From Rhodopseudomonas julia (GTDB lineage Bacteria; Pseudomonadota; Alphaproteobacteria; Rhizobiales; Afifellaceae): a DNA stretch of 64,000 nt. The translations under genes were made by a program, and so were the position numbers. The stretch is from positions 186,001 to 250,000 of the forward strand of contig NZ_JAUSUK010000001.1 in assembly GCF_030813515.1 (NCBI RefSeq). Reading direction: 5' to 3'. Position 1 is the stretch's first letter; every line of letters starts with the position of its first letter. The notes beneath the pieces were generated by a model that was not told the DNA's origin, made no database searches, and saw only the letters and a program-made list of their open reading frames with translations. This document shows, in pieces, positions 9,485-19,873 of this stretch.

Positions 9485-10855
9485 TCAGCCCGCCTCGTCC
9501 GCCTGCCCCTCCCAGGATTTGTCACGCGTCGGCAGGGTGAAAACCTGGCCTGGATAGATGAGATCGGGATTGCGGATCTGGTCTTTGTTCGCCGCATAGA
9601 TCGTCGTGTAGCGAATGCCCTGCCCGTAATTGCGACGCGAGAGCGTCCATAGATTGTCGCCGCGGCGGATGATGATGGAGCGCGGCGCGGCAAGCTCCCC
9701 ATCCGCGGCGGCCGATCCGCCGCTTGCGGTTCCTGCCGCCGGAACCAAGGCTCCATCTTCGAGGGTTCGGGTGAACGCCACTTCGGAGCGGGCCGTCACA
9801 TCGGAACCGGCAGGGGCAAGCTGATCGGCGCGCACGGCGACCTCGCCTTCGGCCAGTTCTTTCGGTGACTGCACCACCCAGCGGCCGCCCTCGTTGACCT
9901 GCGTCTCGGCGAGCGGAGCGTTGTCGACATAAACACGCACCGTGGTGCCGGGCTCGCCGGCGCCGGCCACATACATCGTACCGGAATCGGTTTCGACCGC
10001 CTCGACCGCAAGCTCCTGCGCATTCTTGCCGATAGCACCCGCGCCATCCTGCGCCGTGCGTGTCGCATCCGCAGGTGCGTTTGCGTCGTCACGCCCCTGC
10101 TCTTTCGTGGCTTTCTCATCTGCGATCTCGGAAGATCCGAGCGTCAGAGGGTCATCGGCGGTGCCCGAAGAAGCGGAGGCGATTTCCCTGTCTCCAGCGG
10201 GTGTCTCACCACCCTCCGTCGGGCGGGGCGCCACCAGAATTTCGCTCGCCCGTCCAGGCGCTTCGGCGACGACCAGCACATCCCCATCCGGCGTCTCGGG
10301 CACCACGATCGCAACGCGCTCTTCCGCCTCTTCGGTCGACCCGTCCACTTCCTGCGTCACCCGTAGGCTGAGATCGTGGCTACCGGGGGCGAGCAGCCGC
10401 TCCGGAATGACGACAAAGGAACCCGCGGCGTTGGCTTTGGCAGAGGCGACGACCTTGCCGTTCGATAGAATTTCGACACCTGCATTCGGATACGCGCGGC
10501 CGGCGATCACCGCCTCGCCCGTGGGCTCCACGCGCACCACGTCGAAGCCGATGCCGTCTTCTGTCTCGGAGGCTTTGCCCGAGAGGCTTCCGGTCAAACC
10601 AAGCGGCGAGACCGAGGAGGGAGACGTTGCCCCCTTTTCGCCGGCGGGAGCTGCGGCGTTCTCCTTATCCGCCTTGTCGCCCGGAGAATTTTGGAGCTTT
10701 GCACCCTCCGTGGCGTCCTGCCGGGCTACGTCAGTTGCCTGCCCCGCCTCGTCTGTGAGCGAGCCTTCAAGCGATTGATGGACGAACAACGCCCCCGCGC
10801 CGATGGCGATAAGGGCTGCAAGCACGGCAGCAAGGACGATATGCGGTGAAGGCAT
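9485..10855 (-). CDS. LysM-domain cell-envelope protein
   Basis: A 456-residue protein with one N-terminal membrane anchor (~7-27), a long low-complexity Ala/Glu/Asp/Gly-rich middle with Ig-like repeats (GEAVIAGRAYPNAGVEIL; EPGTTVRVYVDNAPLAETQV), and a C-terminal LysM domain (~394-444: RRGDNLWTLSRRNYGQG ... NPDLIYPGQVFTLP). LysM binds peptidoglycan GlcNAc, so the protein probably tethers inner membrane and wall. It matches the common alphaproteobacterial class of anchored LysM proteins with Ig-like repeats. No catalytic domain is seen. Confidence 0.85.
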   Translation of the reverse strand: MPSPHIVLAAVLAALIAIGAGALFVHQSLEGSLTDEAGQATDVARQDATEGAKLQNSPGDKADKENAAAPAGEKGATSPSSVSPLGLTGSLSGKASETEDGIGFDVVRVEPTGEAVIAGRAYPNAGVEILSNGKVVASAKANAAGSFVVIPERLLAPGSHDLSLRVTQEVDGSTEEAEERVAIVVPETPDGDVLVVAEAPGRASEILVAPRPTEGGETPAGDREIASASSGTADDPLTLGSSEIADEKATKEQGRDDANAPADATRTAQDGAGAIGKNAQELAVEAVETDSGTMYVAGAGEPGTTVRVYVDNAPLAETQVNEGGRWVVQSPKELAEGEVAVRADQLAPAGSDVTARSEVAFTRTLEDGALVPAAGTASGGSAAADGELAAPRSIIIRRGDNLWTLSRRNYGQGIRYTTIYAANKDQIRNPDLIYPGQVFTLPTRDKSWEGQADEAG

Positions 10856-10936
10856 GGCGGCTTTCCCGGCTTCGCACGAAAGCGCAATGGCCCTCGCGGC
10901 GCGCTTCGGCGAAGTCTATCCTTACGGAGGAAAGCT

Positions 10937-10996
10937 ATGGTCAACAAGACGTTGCTCGCCATTGTCCGGGAAGAAGACGAATACGCGCCTGCCTGA
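10937..10996 (+). CDS. Possible 19-residue small ORF
   Basis: ATG-initiated ORF preceded by a textbook Shine-Dalgarno (GGAGG, seven bases before the ATG) in the 254-bp gap between the divergent LysM and LOG genes. It encodes MVNKTLLAIVREEDEYAPA. Its distance (~115 bp) from the LOG gene would allow a role as a leader ORF, but it has no run of regulatory codons. Only the strong ribosome site supports it. Confidence 0.25.
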   Translation: MVNKTLLAIVREEDEYAPA

Positions 10997-11109
10997 AGCC
11001 TGGTCACGTGCATATCTGAAGCCGATGGCCGAGGTAACGGTCTTGCCGAAAACGCTGACCGCTGCGCGATCCGCTTGACGGTTTCATCCGCCGGTGCAAA
11101 GCGAGACAT

Positions 11110-11721
11110 ATGAGCAAGCTTGAAAATGTCTGCGTTTATTGCGGTTCGGCCCCAGGCCGCGAACCTTCCCACGCGGAGGCCGCACGCGCCTTCGGGCGCA
11201 TCCTGGCGGAAGAGAACATCCGTCTCGTCTACGGGGGCGGCTCGGTCGGGCTGATGGGCACGCTCGCCCGTTCGGTCCTCGATTGCGGGGGCGCCGTCAC
11301 CGGCATCATCCCCCAGTTTTTGGAGGAGCGGGAACAGCTTTTCGCCGACGTGACCGAACTCATCCTCACCACGGATATGCACGAGCGCAAGCGCACCATG
11401 TTCGAGCGCGCCGACGCCTTCGTTGCGCTGCCGGGTGGGATCGGCACGCTCGAAGAGGTGGTCGAGATGATGACATGGGCGCAACTTGGCCAGCATCACA
11501 AACCCGTTCTCGTGGCCAATCTCGGCGGCTTCTGGCAGCCCCTCATCAACCTTCTCGACCATATGCGCGGCGAAGGCTTCATCCGGGAAACCTCCGATAT
11601 TCGCTTCCTGGTGGCGGAAAGCGTCGAGGAGATTCTGCCGAGCCTGCGTGCAGCGCTCGCCGGGGAAGCAGAGAACGGCGACCGCAAGGCTGCCCATGCG
11701 GAGACGGTGCGGCGGATGTGA
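11110..11721 (+). CDS. LOG-family nucleotide 5'-monophosphate phosphoribohydrolase (TIGR00730)
   Basis: A Rossmann-like protein of 203 residues with the LOG signature: MHERK (90-94) and PGGIGTLEE (108-116). LOG enzymes cleave the N-glycosidic bond of (cytokinin) nucleoside 5'-monophosphates to release the base and ribose 5-phosphate; in bacteria the usual substrates may be ordinary nucleotides such as AMP. The conserved Arg/Glu active-site pair is present. It is a single-gene unit followed by a GC-rich inverted repeat just after the stop. Confidence 0.9.
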   Translation: MSKLENVCVYCGSAPGREPSHAEAARAFGRILAEENIRLVYGGGSVGLMGTLARSVLDCGGAVTGIIPQFLEEREQLFADVTELILTTDMHERKRTMFERADAFVALPGGIGTLEEVVEMMTWAQLGQHHKPVLVANLGGFWQPLINLLDHMRGEGFIRETSDIRFLVAESVEEILPSLRAALAGEAENGDRKAAHAETVRRM

Positions 11722-11858
11722 GGGCGCAAAGGGGCCCGGCCCCTCGGGGTCGCAGCATGTCCTTTCATCGCTCAGAACGATAGGCGGCGCACGGAAAACC
11801 GCCTCGTAAACGGCGTCCGCCGCTCCTATGTAATCGCCGCCACTTCTCGGAGGTTTTG

Positions 11859-12371
11859 ATGCGCGCCCTTTTCGTCTTCCTGTTCGCCCTCACTCTGACG
11901 GCCCCGACATTCAGTGCCGCCAACGCTGAGGAGCCGGATCTCATTTTCCGGAAGTCGACCGTCTTCAAACTTTTGACGCCCGATCATACGCTTGCGACCT
12001 ACGGCATCGACGACCCCGTCGTAGATGGCGTGGCCTGCCATTACACCGTGCCGGAAAAGGGCGGCATCGGCGGCCTCTTCAATGTCGTTGAAGAACTCTC
12101 CGATGTGTCTTTGGCCTGCCGACAGGTCGGGCCGGTCACTTTCAAAGAGAAATTCGAGCAGGGCGATGAAGTGTTTCGCCAGCGCCGCTCGCTGATCTTC
12201 AAGAAGATGCGCATCGTCCGCGGCTGCGACGCCAAACGCAATGTGCTCGTCTATCTCGTCTATTCCGACAAGATCGTCGAAGGCTCGCCGAAGAACTCCA
12301 CCTCCACCGTGCCGATCATGCCCTGGGGAAATTCCCCGGCTCCCAAATGCGGCGAATGGCTCGAGGATTGA
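11859..12371 (+). CDS. creA: CreA family protein
   Basis: A 170-residue secreted protein with a signal peptide (LFVFLFALTLTAPTFSAANA) and the CreA core (VFKLLTPDHTLATYGIDDPVVDGVACHYT; DVSLACRQVGP). Two conserved cysteines probably form a disulfide in the periplasm. The family is widespread in proteobacteria and its biochemical function is not established. ATG at 11859 is preferred over the in-frame TTG at 11856 because of the CGGAGG ribosome site five bases upstream. Confidence 0.9.
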   Translation: MRALFVFLFALTLTAPTFSAANAEEPDLIFRKSTVFKLLTPDHTLATYGIDDPVVDGVACHYTVPEKGGIGGLFNVVEELSDVSLACRQVGPVTFKEKFEQGDEVFRQRRSLIFKKMRIVRGCDAKRNVLVYLVYSDKIVEGSPKNSTSTVPIMPWGNSPAPKCGEWLED

Positions 12372-12439
12372 GGCTCCCTAAAACAAGCTCCCCAATATCT
12401 TATGAGACTCGGCGCTGCGCCGACATCTCGATTGCGCGC

Positions 12440-12577
12440 TCAGCGCTGCAGCGAACTGATCAGGACGAAGCCGACGGCGCCGACGGAACGGTCCGGCTTT
12501 GAGGGCATGCCCTGCGCCGTCACCACGGATGCAGAGATCAGGCCGACACAGGCGAGTGAGAAAAGAATGCGCGTCAT
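12440..12577 (-). CDS. 45-residue exported small protein
   Basis: ATG at 12577 has a good ribosome site (GGAGG, six bases away). The product is a cleavable signal peptide (TRILFSLACVGLISASVVTAQ) followed by a mature peptide of only ~23 residues (MPSKPDRSVGAVGF...). No family is recognised. It lies between the convergent creA and the ceramidase-like gene. A longer reading from 12649 would place the signal sequence internally, which makes the short start preferable. Confidence 0.5.
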   Translation of the reverse strand: MTRILFSLACVGLISASVVTAQGMPSKPDRSVGAVGFVLISSLQR

Positions 12578-12648
12578 CGTTGCCTCCAGCGTTGCAGCCA
12601 GAGGTACCAGGACGGCTTTGAACCCGGCCTGATCCGGCCGTTCAGCCA

Positions 12649-13332
12649 TTATTCAGATCGATGAAGCGTTTCTGACCGTACCCGCTCGCGTCGCGCTCCC
12701 GCGCGGATCGCCGCCGCCACCAGAATGGCGAGCGTCACCGCGTTGAAGACGTGCCAGAAATAATGCGTGCCGATCGGCAGCGTCGTGCAGATCGGCTGGT
12801 CGCTCATGCGCAGACACAAGGACAGGGCAAACACCCCGGCTGCAGCGAGGATCCCGCCTCCGGCAGGATGGCCTTTGCGCCGAAGAAAAAGACCGACGCC
12901 GAGCATGGCCAGAAGCGCCGGCGCATAACCGGCCGAGCCGCCGAACAAGGGACGCAGCAACGGCTCCGCCGCGAAGGAGAAACCGACAAAGCCGAGGAGC
13001 GCCGCGATCGTCCATCCCCAGGAAAGCCCGAGAAAGCGGCGGAGAGCCAGGCCGAAATAGACATAGATGAAGACCGAAATCGGCACGACATCGGCCATCA
13101 CCGACCAGCGATTGGCGAAGGTGTGGAAGAGAAAAGAGCCGATGCCGATGGTCGCGACGAGCGTGATCAGGAAGAGCGCCGCACCATCCTCACCGCCCGC
13201 GCGCTGCCAGCGGCGAAAGGCCCAGAAGGCCGCGATCAGAAAGGCTGCGTTGGAGATTGCGTTGAGCGGTTCCGCCCAGAAACTCGGGTCGGTGCGCTCG
13301 CAATAGATGTCGATCGGCTCGGTCCAGTTCAT
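12649..13332 (-). CDS. Ceramidase-like (CREST superfamily) membrane hydrolase
   Basis: A seven-helix integral membrane protein of 227 residues carrying the CREST pattern: Ser66-x3-His70 (SFLFH), Asp81, and His190-x3-His194 (HYFWH), expected to bind zinc. The N-terminal region (IYCERTDPSFWAEPLNAISN) is typical of the bacterial ceramidase-domain family. Relatives hydrolyse amide or ester bonds in lipids; true ceramidase activity is unproven here. ATG at 13332 was chosen because upstream in-frame sequence is not protein-like, although no strong ribosome site is visible. Confidence 0.85.
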   Translation of the reverse strand: MNWTEPIDIYCERTDPSFWAEPLNAISNAAFLIAAFWAFRRWQRAGGEDGAALFLITLVATIGIGSFLFHTFANRWSVMADVVPISVFIYVYFGLALRRFLGLSWGWTIAALLGFVGFSFAAEPLLRPLFGGSAGYAPALLAMLGVGLFLRRKGHPAGGGILAAAGVFALSLCLRMSDQPICTTLPIGTHYFWHVFNAVTLAILVAAAIRAGARRERVRSETLHRSE

Positions 13333-13443
13333 GGCACGAAAGCTAATGGGTTCGCGCCAGACGCGAAACGGGTTTCGGTTCGCCTTAAGCCTTCCCCACC
13401 TCCACTCTTGACCAAAACGCCCGCCTCCGCGATAAGCGCAGCC

Positions 13444-13503
13444 ATGAACGGCGACAGCGCGCTCTTCAGCGCCATCTGCATCTGCGGGATTATTATCGAC
13501 TAG
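13444..13503 (+). CDS. Candidate 19-residue leader ORF with two Cys codons
   Basis: ATG-TAG mini-ORF encoding [19 protein letters not shown], 76 bases before cysS on the same strand. Two Cys codons separated by one Ile codon stand just before the stop, and the stop codon lies inside a 9-bp hairpin. The position and codon content suggest a cysteine-responsive leader for cysteinyl-tRNA synthetase. Its ribosome site is weak, so translation is uncertain. Confidence 0.3.
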   Translation: MNGDSALFSAICICGIIID

Positions 13504-13518
13504 CGACAATCGCTGGTC
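13498..13518 (+). promoter_or_regulatory. Hairpin overlapping the mini-ORF stop upstream of cysS
   Basis: GACTAGCGA, loop CAA, TCGCTGGTC: nine pairs including one G-U. It covers the TAG of the Cys-codon mini-ORF, so ribosome position there would decide whether it forms. No U-run follows. A second short stem (CCGGC-CA-GCCGG) lies just before the cysS Shine-Dalgarno. Confidence 0.35.
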
Positions 13519-13579
13519 AGGCCGTTCTCGTCTGAAAATTCCGCCACGAGCAACGCCCGGCCAGCCGGACGGGATACTC

Positions 13580-16026
<2,447 letters not shown>

Positions 16027-16057
16027 TGAGCGACTTCGCCATAAGGGAGGCAGTGAC

Positions 16058-16546
16058 ATGCCCGGAGAGACGATGAGCGGCGGCTGCCAGTGCGGCAAGG
16101 TGCGTTTTCGCGTGACGGGACCGCTCGGGGCCGGCTCCATCTGCCATTGTCGCATGTGCCAGAAGGCTTTTGGCGCCTTCTATGCGCCGCTCGTGGCCGT
16201 GAAGCCCAACACGCTTGAATGGACGCGCGGGACGCCGGCCTATTTTCAGAGCTCCAATCATGTGCGGCGCGGCTTCTGCAAGGATTGCGGAACGCCCCTC
16301 ACCTACGAGGCTCCGGATGGCATCGCGCTCGCCATCGGCGCCTTCGACGAGCCCGCAAAGATTCCGCCCAAAGTGCAGTTCGGCGTCGAAGCGAAGCTTC
16401 CTTTCGTCGATGACCTTGCTGGCCTTCCCAGCCATCGCACGGAGAACGATCCCGAAGCTCCGGCCTTTCTTGCCGACATCGTTTCCTATCAACACCCCGA
16501 TCACGACACGACCAGCTGGCCCCCGGAAGGAGGCGCGCAACAATGA
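16058..16546 (+). CDS. GFA-family zinc protein
   Basis: A 162-residue protein of the glutathione-dependent formaldehyde-activating (GFA/CENP-V) fold. The zinc ligands are intact: Cys10-x-Cys12, Cys29-x-Cys31-x2-Cys34 and CKDC. Most family members are of unknown function; only some activate formaldehyde with glutathione. ATG at 16058 follows AAGGGAGG at good spacing. Its stop overlaps the cimA start by four bases. A second, divergent GFA gene lies at 25678-26070. Confidence 0.9.
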   Translation: MPGETMSGGCQCGKVRFRVTGPLGAGSICHCRMCQKAFGAFYAPLVAVKPNTLEWTRGTPAYFQSSNHVRRGFCKDCGTPLTYEAPDGIALAIGAFDEPAKIPPKVQFGVEAKLPFVDDLAGLPSHRTENDPEAPAFLADIVSYQHPDHDTTSWPPEGGAQQ

Positions 16547-18153
16547 CCAAAGAACGGCTCTACCTCTTCGACACGACCCTCAGGGACGGCCAGCAGACGC
16601 CAGGCATTGATTTTTCGCTGGAGGAAAAGGCGGCGGTCGCGGCCATGCTCGACCGGCTCGGCATCGATTATGTCGAGGGCGGTTATCCGGGCGCCAATCC
16701 GGCTGACACGGAGTTCTTCCAACGCCGGCGTACGCATCGTGCGGTCTTCACCGCCTTCGGCATGACCAAGCGCGCCGGTCGTTCCGTCGACAACGATCCC
16801 GGCATGCAGGCTCTGTTGCAGGCAGATTCGGCGGCCATCTGCTTTGTCGCCAAGAGCTGGGACTATCATGTGCGCGTTGCGCTCGGCGCCACCAATGAGG
16901 AAAACCTGCAAGGCATCCGCGAAAGCATCGCGGCCGCAAAAGCCGCGGGGCGCGAGGCGATGCTCGATTGCGAGCACTTCTTCGACGGCTTTAAGGCGAA
17001 CCGCGATTACGCCCTCGCCTGCGCCAAGACGGCGCTCGATGCCGGCGCCCGCTGGATCGTGCTGTGCGACACCAATGGCGGCACACTGCCTGACGAAATC
17101 ACGGAGATCGTCCGGGACGTGATCGCGGTGGTGCCGGGCGAGAAGCTCGGCATCCATGCGCACAACGACACCGGCAATGCGGTGGCAAATTCGCTTGCGG
17201 CCGTCGATGCGGGCGTTCGTCAGATCCAGGGCACGCTGAACGGCGTCGGCGAGCGCTGCGGCAATGCAAGCCTCACCACGTTGATCCCGACTTTGATGCT
17301 GAAGCCCGCCTATCACGAGCGCTTCGAGATCGGGGTGACGCGGGAGGCGCTCGCAACGCTGACCGACGTGTCGCGCGCCTTCGACGAGATCCTGAACCGC
17401 ACACCCGACCGGCAGGCGCCTTATGTCGGCGCATCGGCCTTCGCCACCAAGGCGGGCATCCATGCCTCGGCGATCGTCAAGGAGCCGGAGACCTACGAGC
17501 ATGTGAAGCCGGAAGAGATCGGCAATCGTCGCCGCGTTCTGGTGTCCGATCAGGCCGGGCGCTCAAACCTTCTTGCCGAACTCGCCCGGTTCGGCCTCAA
17601 GGTCGATCGCAAAGATCCGCGCCTCGACGGCCTCCTCGCCGACATCAAGGCGCGCGAGGCGGCGGGTTATGCTTATGAGGCGGCCGATGCCTCGCTGGAG
17701 CTTCTCGCCCGCCGGCGGCTCGGCCATGTGCCGGACTTCTTCGAAGTGGAAGGCTTCCGCGTCGACGTGGAGCGCCGCTACAACGCCGTCGGCGATCTCG
17801 TCACCGTCTCGGAAGCCGTGGTCAAGGTGAAGGTCAACGGCGAGCGGCGCATGTCGGTGGAGGAAGGCAACGGTCCCGTCAACGCGCTCGACCGGGCACT
17901 TCGAAAGGATCTCGGCGACCTTTCCTCGGCGATCGAGGATCTCGAACTCGTCGACTTCAAGGTGCGTATCCTCAACGGCGGCACGGAGGCCGTGACCCGC
18001 GTTCTCATCGAAAGCCGCGATGGGGAAGGCAATCGCTGGTTCACCGTCGGCGTCTCGCCCAACATCATCGACGCCTCGTTCGAAGCGCTTGTCGACGCCG
18101 TGGTGTTCAAGCTCGTGAAGACGACGCCGGAAATGCAGGCGGCCGCGGAATAA
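16543..18153 (+). CDS. cimA: Citramalate synthase
   Basis: Condenses pyruvate and acetyl-CoA to (R)-citramalate, giving a threonine-independent route to 2-ketobutyrate and isoleucine. The HMGL-like catalytic barrel begins LFDTTLRDGQQTPG, has the metal-binding HAHNDTGNAVANS, and is followed by a C-terminal LeuA-type allosteric domain. At 536 residues and with GGYPGANPAD near residue 47 it fits the TIGR00977 citramalate synthase type rather than 2-isopropylmalate synthase. It is translationally coupled to the GFA gene. Confidence 0.93.
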   Translation: MTKERLYLFDTTLRDGQQTPGIDFSLEEKAAVAAMLDRLGIDYVEGGYPGANPADTEFFQRRRTHRAVFTAFGMTKRAGRSVDNDPGMQALLQADSAAICFVAKSWDYHVRVALGATNEENLQGIRESIAAAKAAGREAMLDCEHFFDGFKANRDYALACAKTALDAGARWIVLCDTNGGTLPDEITEIVRDVIAVVPGEKLGIHAHNDTGNAVANSLAAVDAGVRQIQGTLNGVGERCGNASLTTLIPTLMLKPAYHERFEIGVTREALATLTDVSRAFDEILNRTPDRQAPYVGASAFATKAGIHASAIVKEPETYEHVKPEEIGNRRRVLVSDQAGRSNLLAELARFGLKVDRKDPRLDGLLADIKAREAAGYAYEAADASLELLARRRLGHVPDFFEVEGFRVDVERRYNAVGDLVTVSEAVVKVKVNGERRMSVEEGNGPVNALDRALRKDLGDLSSAIEDLELVDFKVRILNGGTEAVTRVLIESRDGEGNRWFTVGVSPNIIDASFEALVDAVVFKLVKTTPEMQAAAE

Positions 18154-18204
18154 CAGGCTGTGGCGCGTCGGACATACCGCCGCGCCACGACGTCTCGCCT
18201 GCAG

Positions 18205-18558
18205 TCAAAGCGTTGCCGGTGCAGGGCCCGGCAGCACCAGATGCAGCATCATGGTTATGGGCGAGGCTGCTCCCATGACGATCGCCGTGGCAAGGCACAA
18301 CAGGATCCAGACCAGGATCAGCCAGTGCTGGGTGAGCTTCATGCGGCGCGCCGACAGCCAGATGGTGAAATTGCCGATCATCCCGACGAGCGCGACGAGA
18401 TAGGCGAAGAAGAGCTGCAGCCCCGGCCCGGCGAAATCGCCATAAAGGCTCGCCAGCATCGCAAGCGCCGGTACGATCAGAAGATTGAGGATCAGAAAGC
18501 CGCGCCACAACTGGGCGGCATTCGTGAACAGCGGCCGTCGCTCGCCCGTTTCGCTCAT
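18205..18558 (-). CDS. Small four-helix membrane protein
   Basis: 117 residues with four hydrophobic segments (~19-41, 47-70, 77-95, 99-112) and a short polar N-terminus. No family is recognised. The ATG at 18558 overlaps the stop of the FAH gene by four bases, so the two are co-translated; a membrane partner of that enzyme or an unrelated downstream passenger are both possible. Confidence 0.7.
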   Translation of the reverse strand: MSETGERRPLFTNAAQLWRGFLILNLLIVPALAMLASLYGDFAGPGLQLFFAYLVALVGMIGNFTIWLSARRMKLTQHWLILVWILLCLATAIVMGAASPITMMLHLVLPGPAPATL

Positions 18559-19583
18559 ATCCGCTTCACCTCCTGTTCGATTGCCCCGAAAGCGGATTGG
18601 CCACGTTGATCCACCATTTCGATATGCACCACATCTCCGTCCGTCAGAAAACGTGTATCGGGATGGCCGTAATCGACGGTTTCCATCATGCGCATCTCGG
18701 CGATGCAGGCATAGCCGTTGCCGCCCCAGGAAATCGGCCGTCCCGGCCCCCGCACCCGATCGCCGTTCGAAACGGCGCCCGCGCTGATCAACGATCCCGC
18801 AGGAAGGCGCCGCGTACAAGCGGCATGGGCGATGATCTGTCCAAAATCGAAGGCCATGTCGAGAGCCGGATTGAGGTCGCCGAACAGGCGGGTGTTGATG
18901 GTGACGAGAAGCCTGCCGGCCAGCTTGCCCCCCTGCCACTGGCGGCCGAATTCATCGGGCGTGACGGCAATCGGGGCAAAGCTTGCCGCCGGCTTCGATT
19001 TGAAGAAGCCAAAGCCTTTGGCGATTTCTCCGGGCACGAGATGGCGCAAGGTGATGCAATTGACGAGCACGATCAGCTTGATGTGCTGCAACGCTTCAGC
19101 CGGATTGGTCCCCATCGGGACATCGTCGGTGATGACCGCCAGGCTCGCCTCGAAATCGAGCCCAAAGCCGCCGTCGAGCTCAAGCGCCTTTTCCGGCAGC
19201 ACGATCGGTTCGCGCGGCGCCAGAAAGTGACTGGACGATCCTTGCGAGATCAAGGGGTCGACCCAGAAGCTTGCCGGCATGTCCTGCCCGCGGCCTCCAT
19301 GCATCAGCTCAAGATGGCGTGTGTAGACGGAGGCTTCGGCCCATTGATAAGCCCGAGGGAGCGGCGCGAGACAGTTCGCCTCGACGAAGGGCCGCCCCTC
19401 GATCTGGCCAATATCGAGCCTGACGGCCAGCGCCCGCAATTGCGGCTCCGCCTCCTGCCAGCGATCGAAAGCCTCTTGCATCGTCCCCGCGATGCCACCT
19501 GCCGGCGTGTAGCGACGGTTGTCGGCGGAGACCACGACAAGGCTTCCATCACGGCTGCCGTCGTTGAGCGTGGCGAGCCTCAT
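18555..19583 (-). CDS. Fumarylacetoacetate hydrolase (FAH) family protein
   Basis: A 342-residue protein with the FAH C-terminal fold: the metal-binding DFEASLAVI (Glu), further acidic residues, and a late GNGYACIAEMRMMET. An N-terminal FAH-type domain (~1-80, RLATLNDGSRDGSLVVVS) is present. Family members cleave C-C bonds or hydrolyse acylpyruvates in aromatic and sugar-acid catabolism. No homogentisate dioxygenase or maleylacetoacetate isomerase is adjacent, so a tyrosine-degradation role is not supported by context. Confidence 0.88.
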   Translation of the reverse strand: MRLATLNDGSRDGSLVVVSADNRRYTPAGGIAGTMQEAFDRWQEAEPQLRALAVRLDIGQIEGRPFVEANCLAPLPRAYQWAEASVYTRHLELMHGGRGQDMPASFWVDPLISQGSSSHFLAPREPIVLPEKALELDGGFGLDFEASLAVITDDVPMGTNPAEALQHIKLIVLVNCITLRHLVPGEIAKGFGFFKSKPAASFAPIAVTPDEFGRQWQGGKLAGRLLVTINTRLFGDLNPALDMAFDFGQIIAHAACTRRLPAGSLISAGAVSNGDRVRGPGRPISWGGNGYACIAEMRMMETVDYGHPDTRFLTDGDVVHIEMVDQRGQSAFGAIEQEVKRI

Positions 19584-19873
19584 CGTGCGCTATCCCCTTG
19601 TCTCTGCGCCAAGTCCGATACCGAGGCCATCACGGCGCGAGGTCAATGCTGACAACGCAACCGTTTCGGCCAACTGCCATTGCTCGCCCCGCCATCTCGC
19701 CGGGGAAAGTCACCACGCGCTCTGTCTGCCTCTCCCTCATTTCGCTCTCGAGCCGGCGCGAACAGCGCCTTCGGCATTAATCTAAGGCCATTCACGCGCA
19801 GTTCAGGTGACTTCTGCTAAGTTTGGCCAATCTTTCAGAATTATAAAACGCTCAAGTAGGTCGGAGACAGGCA

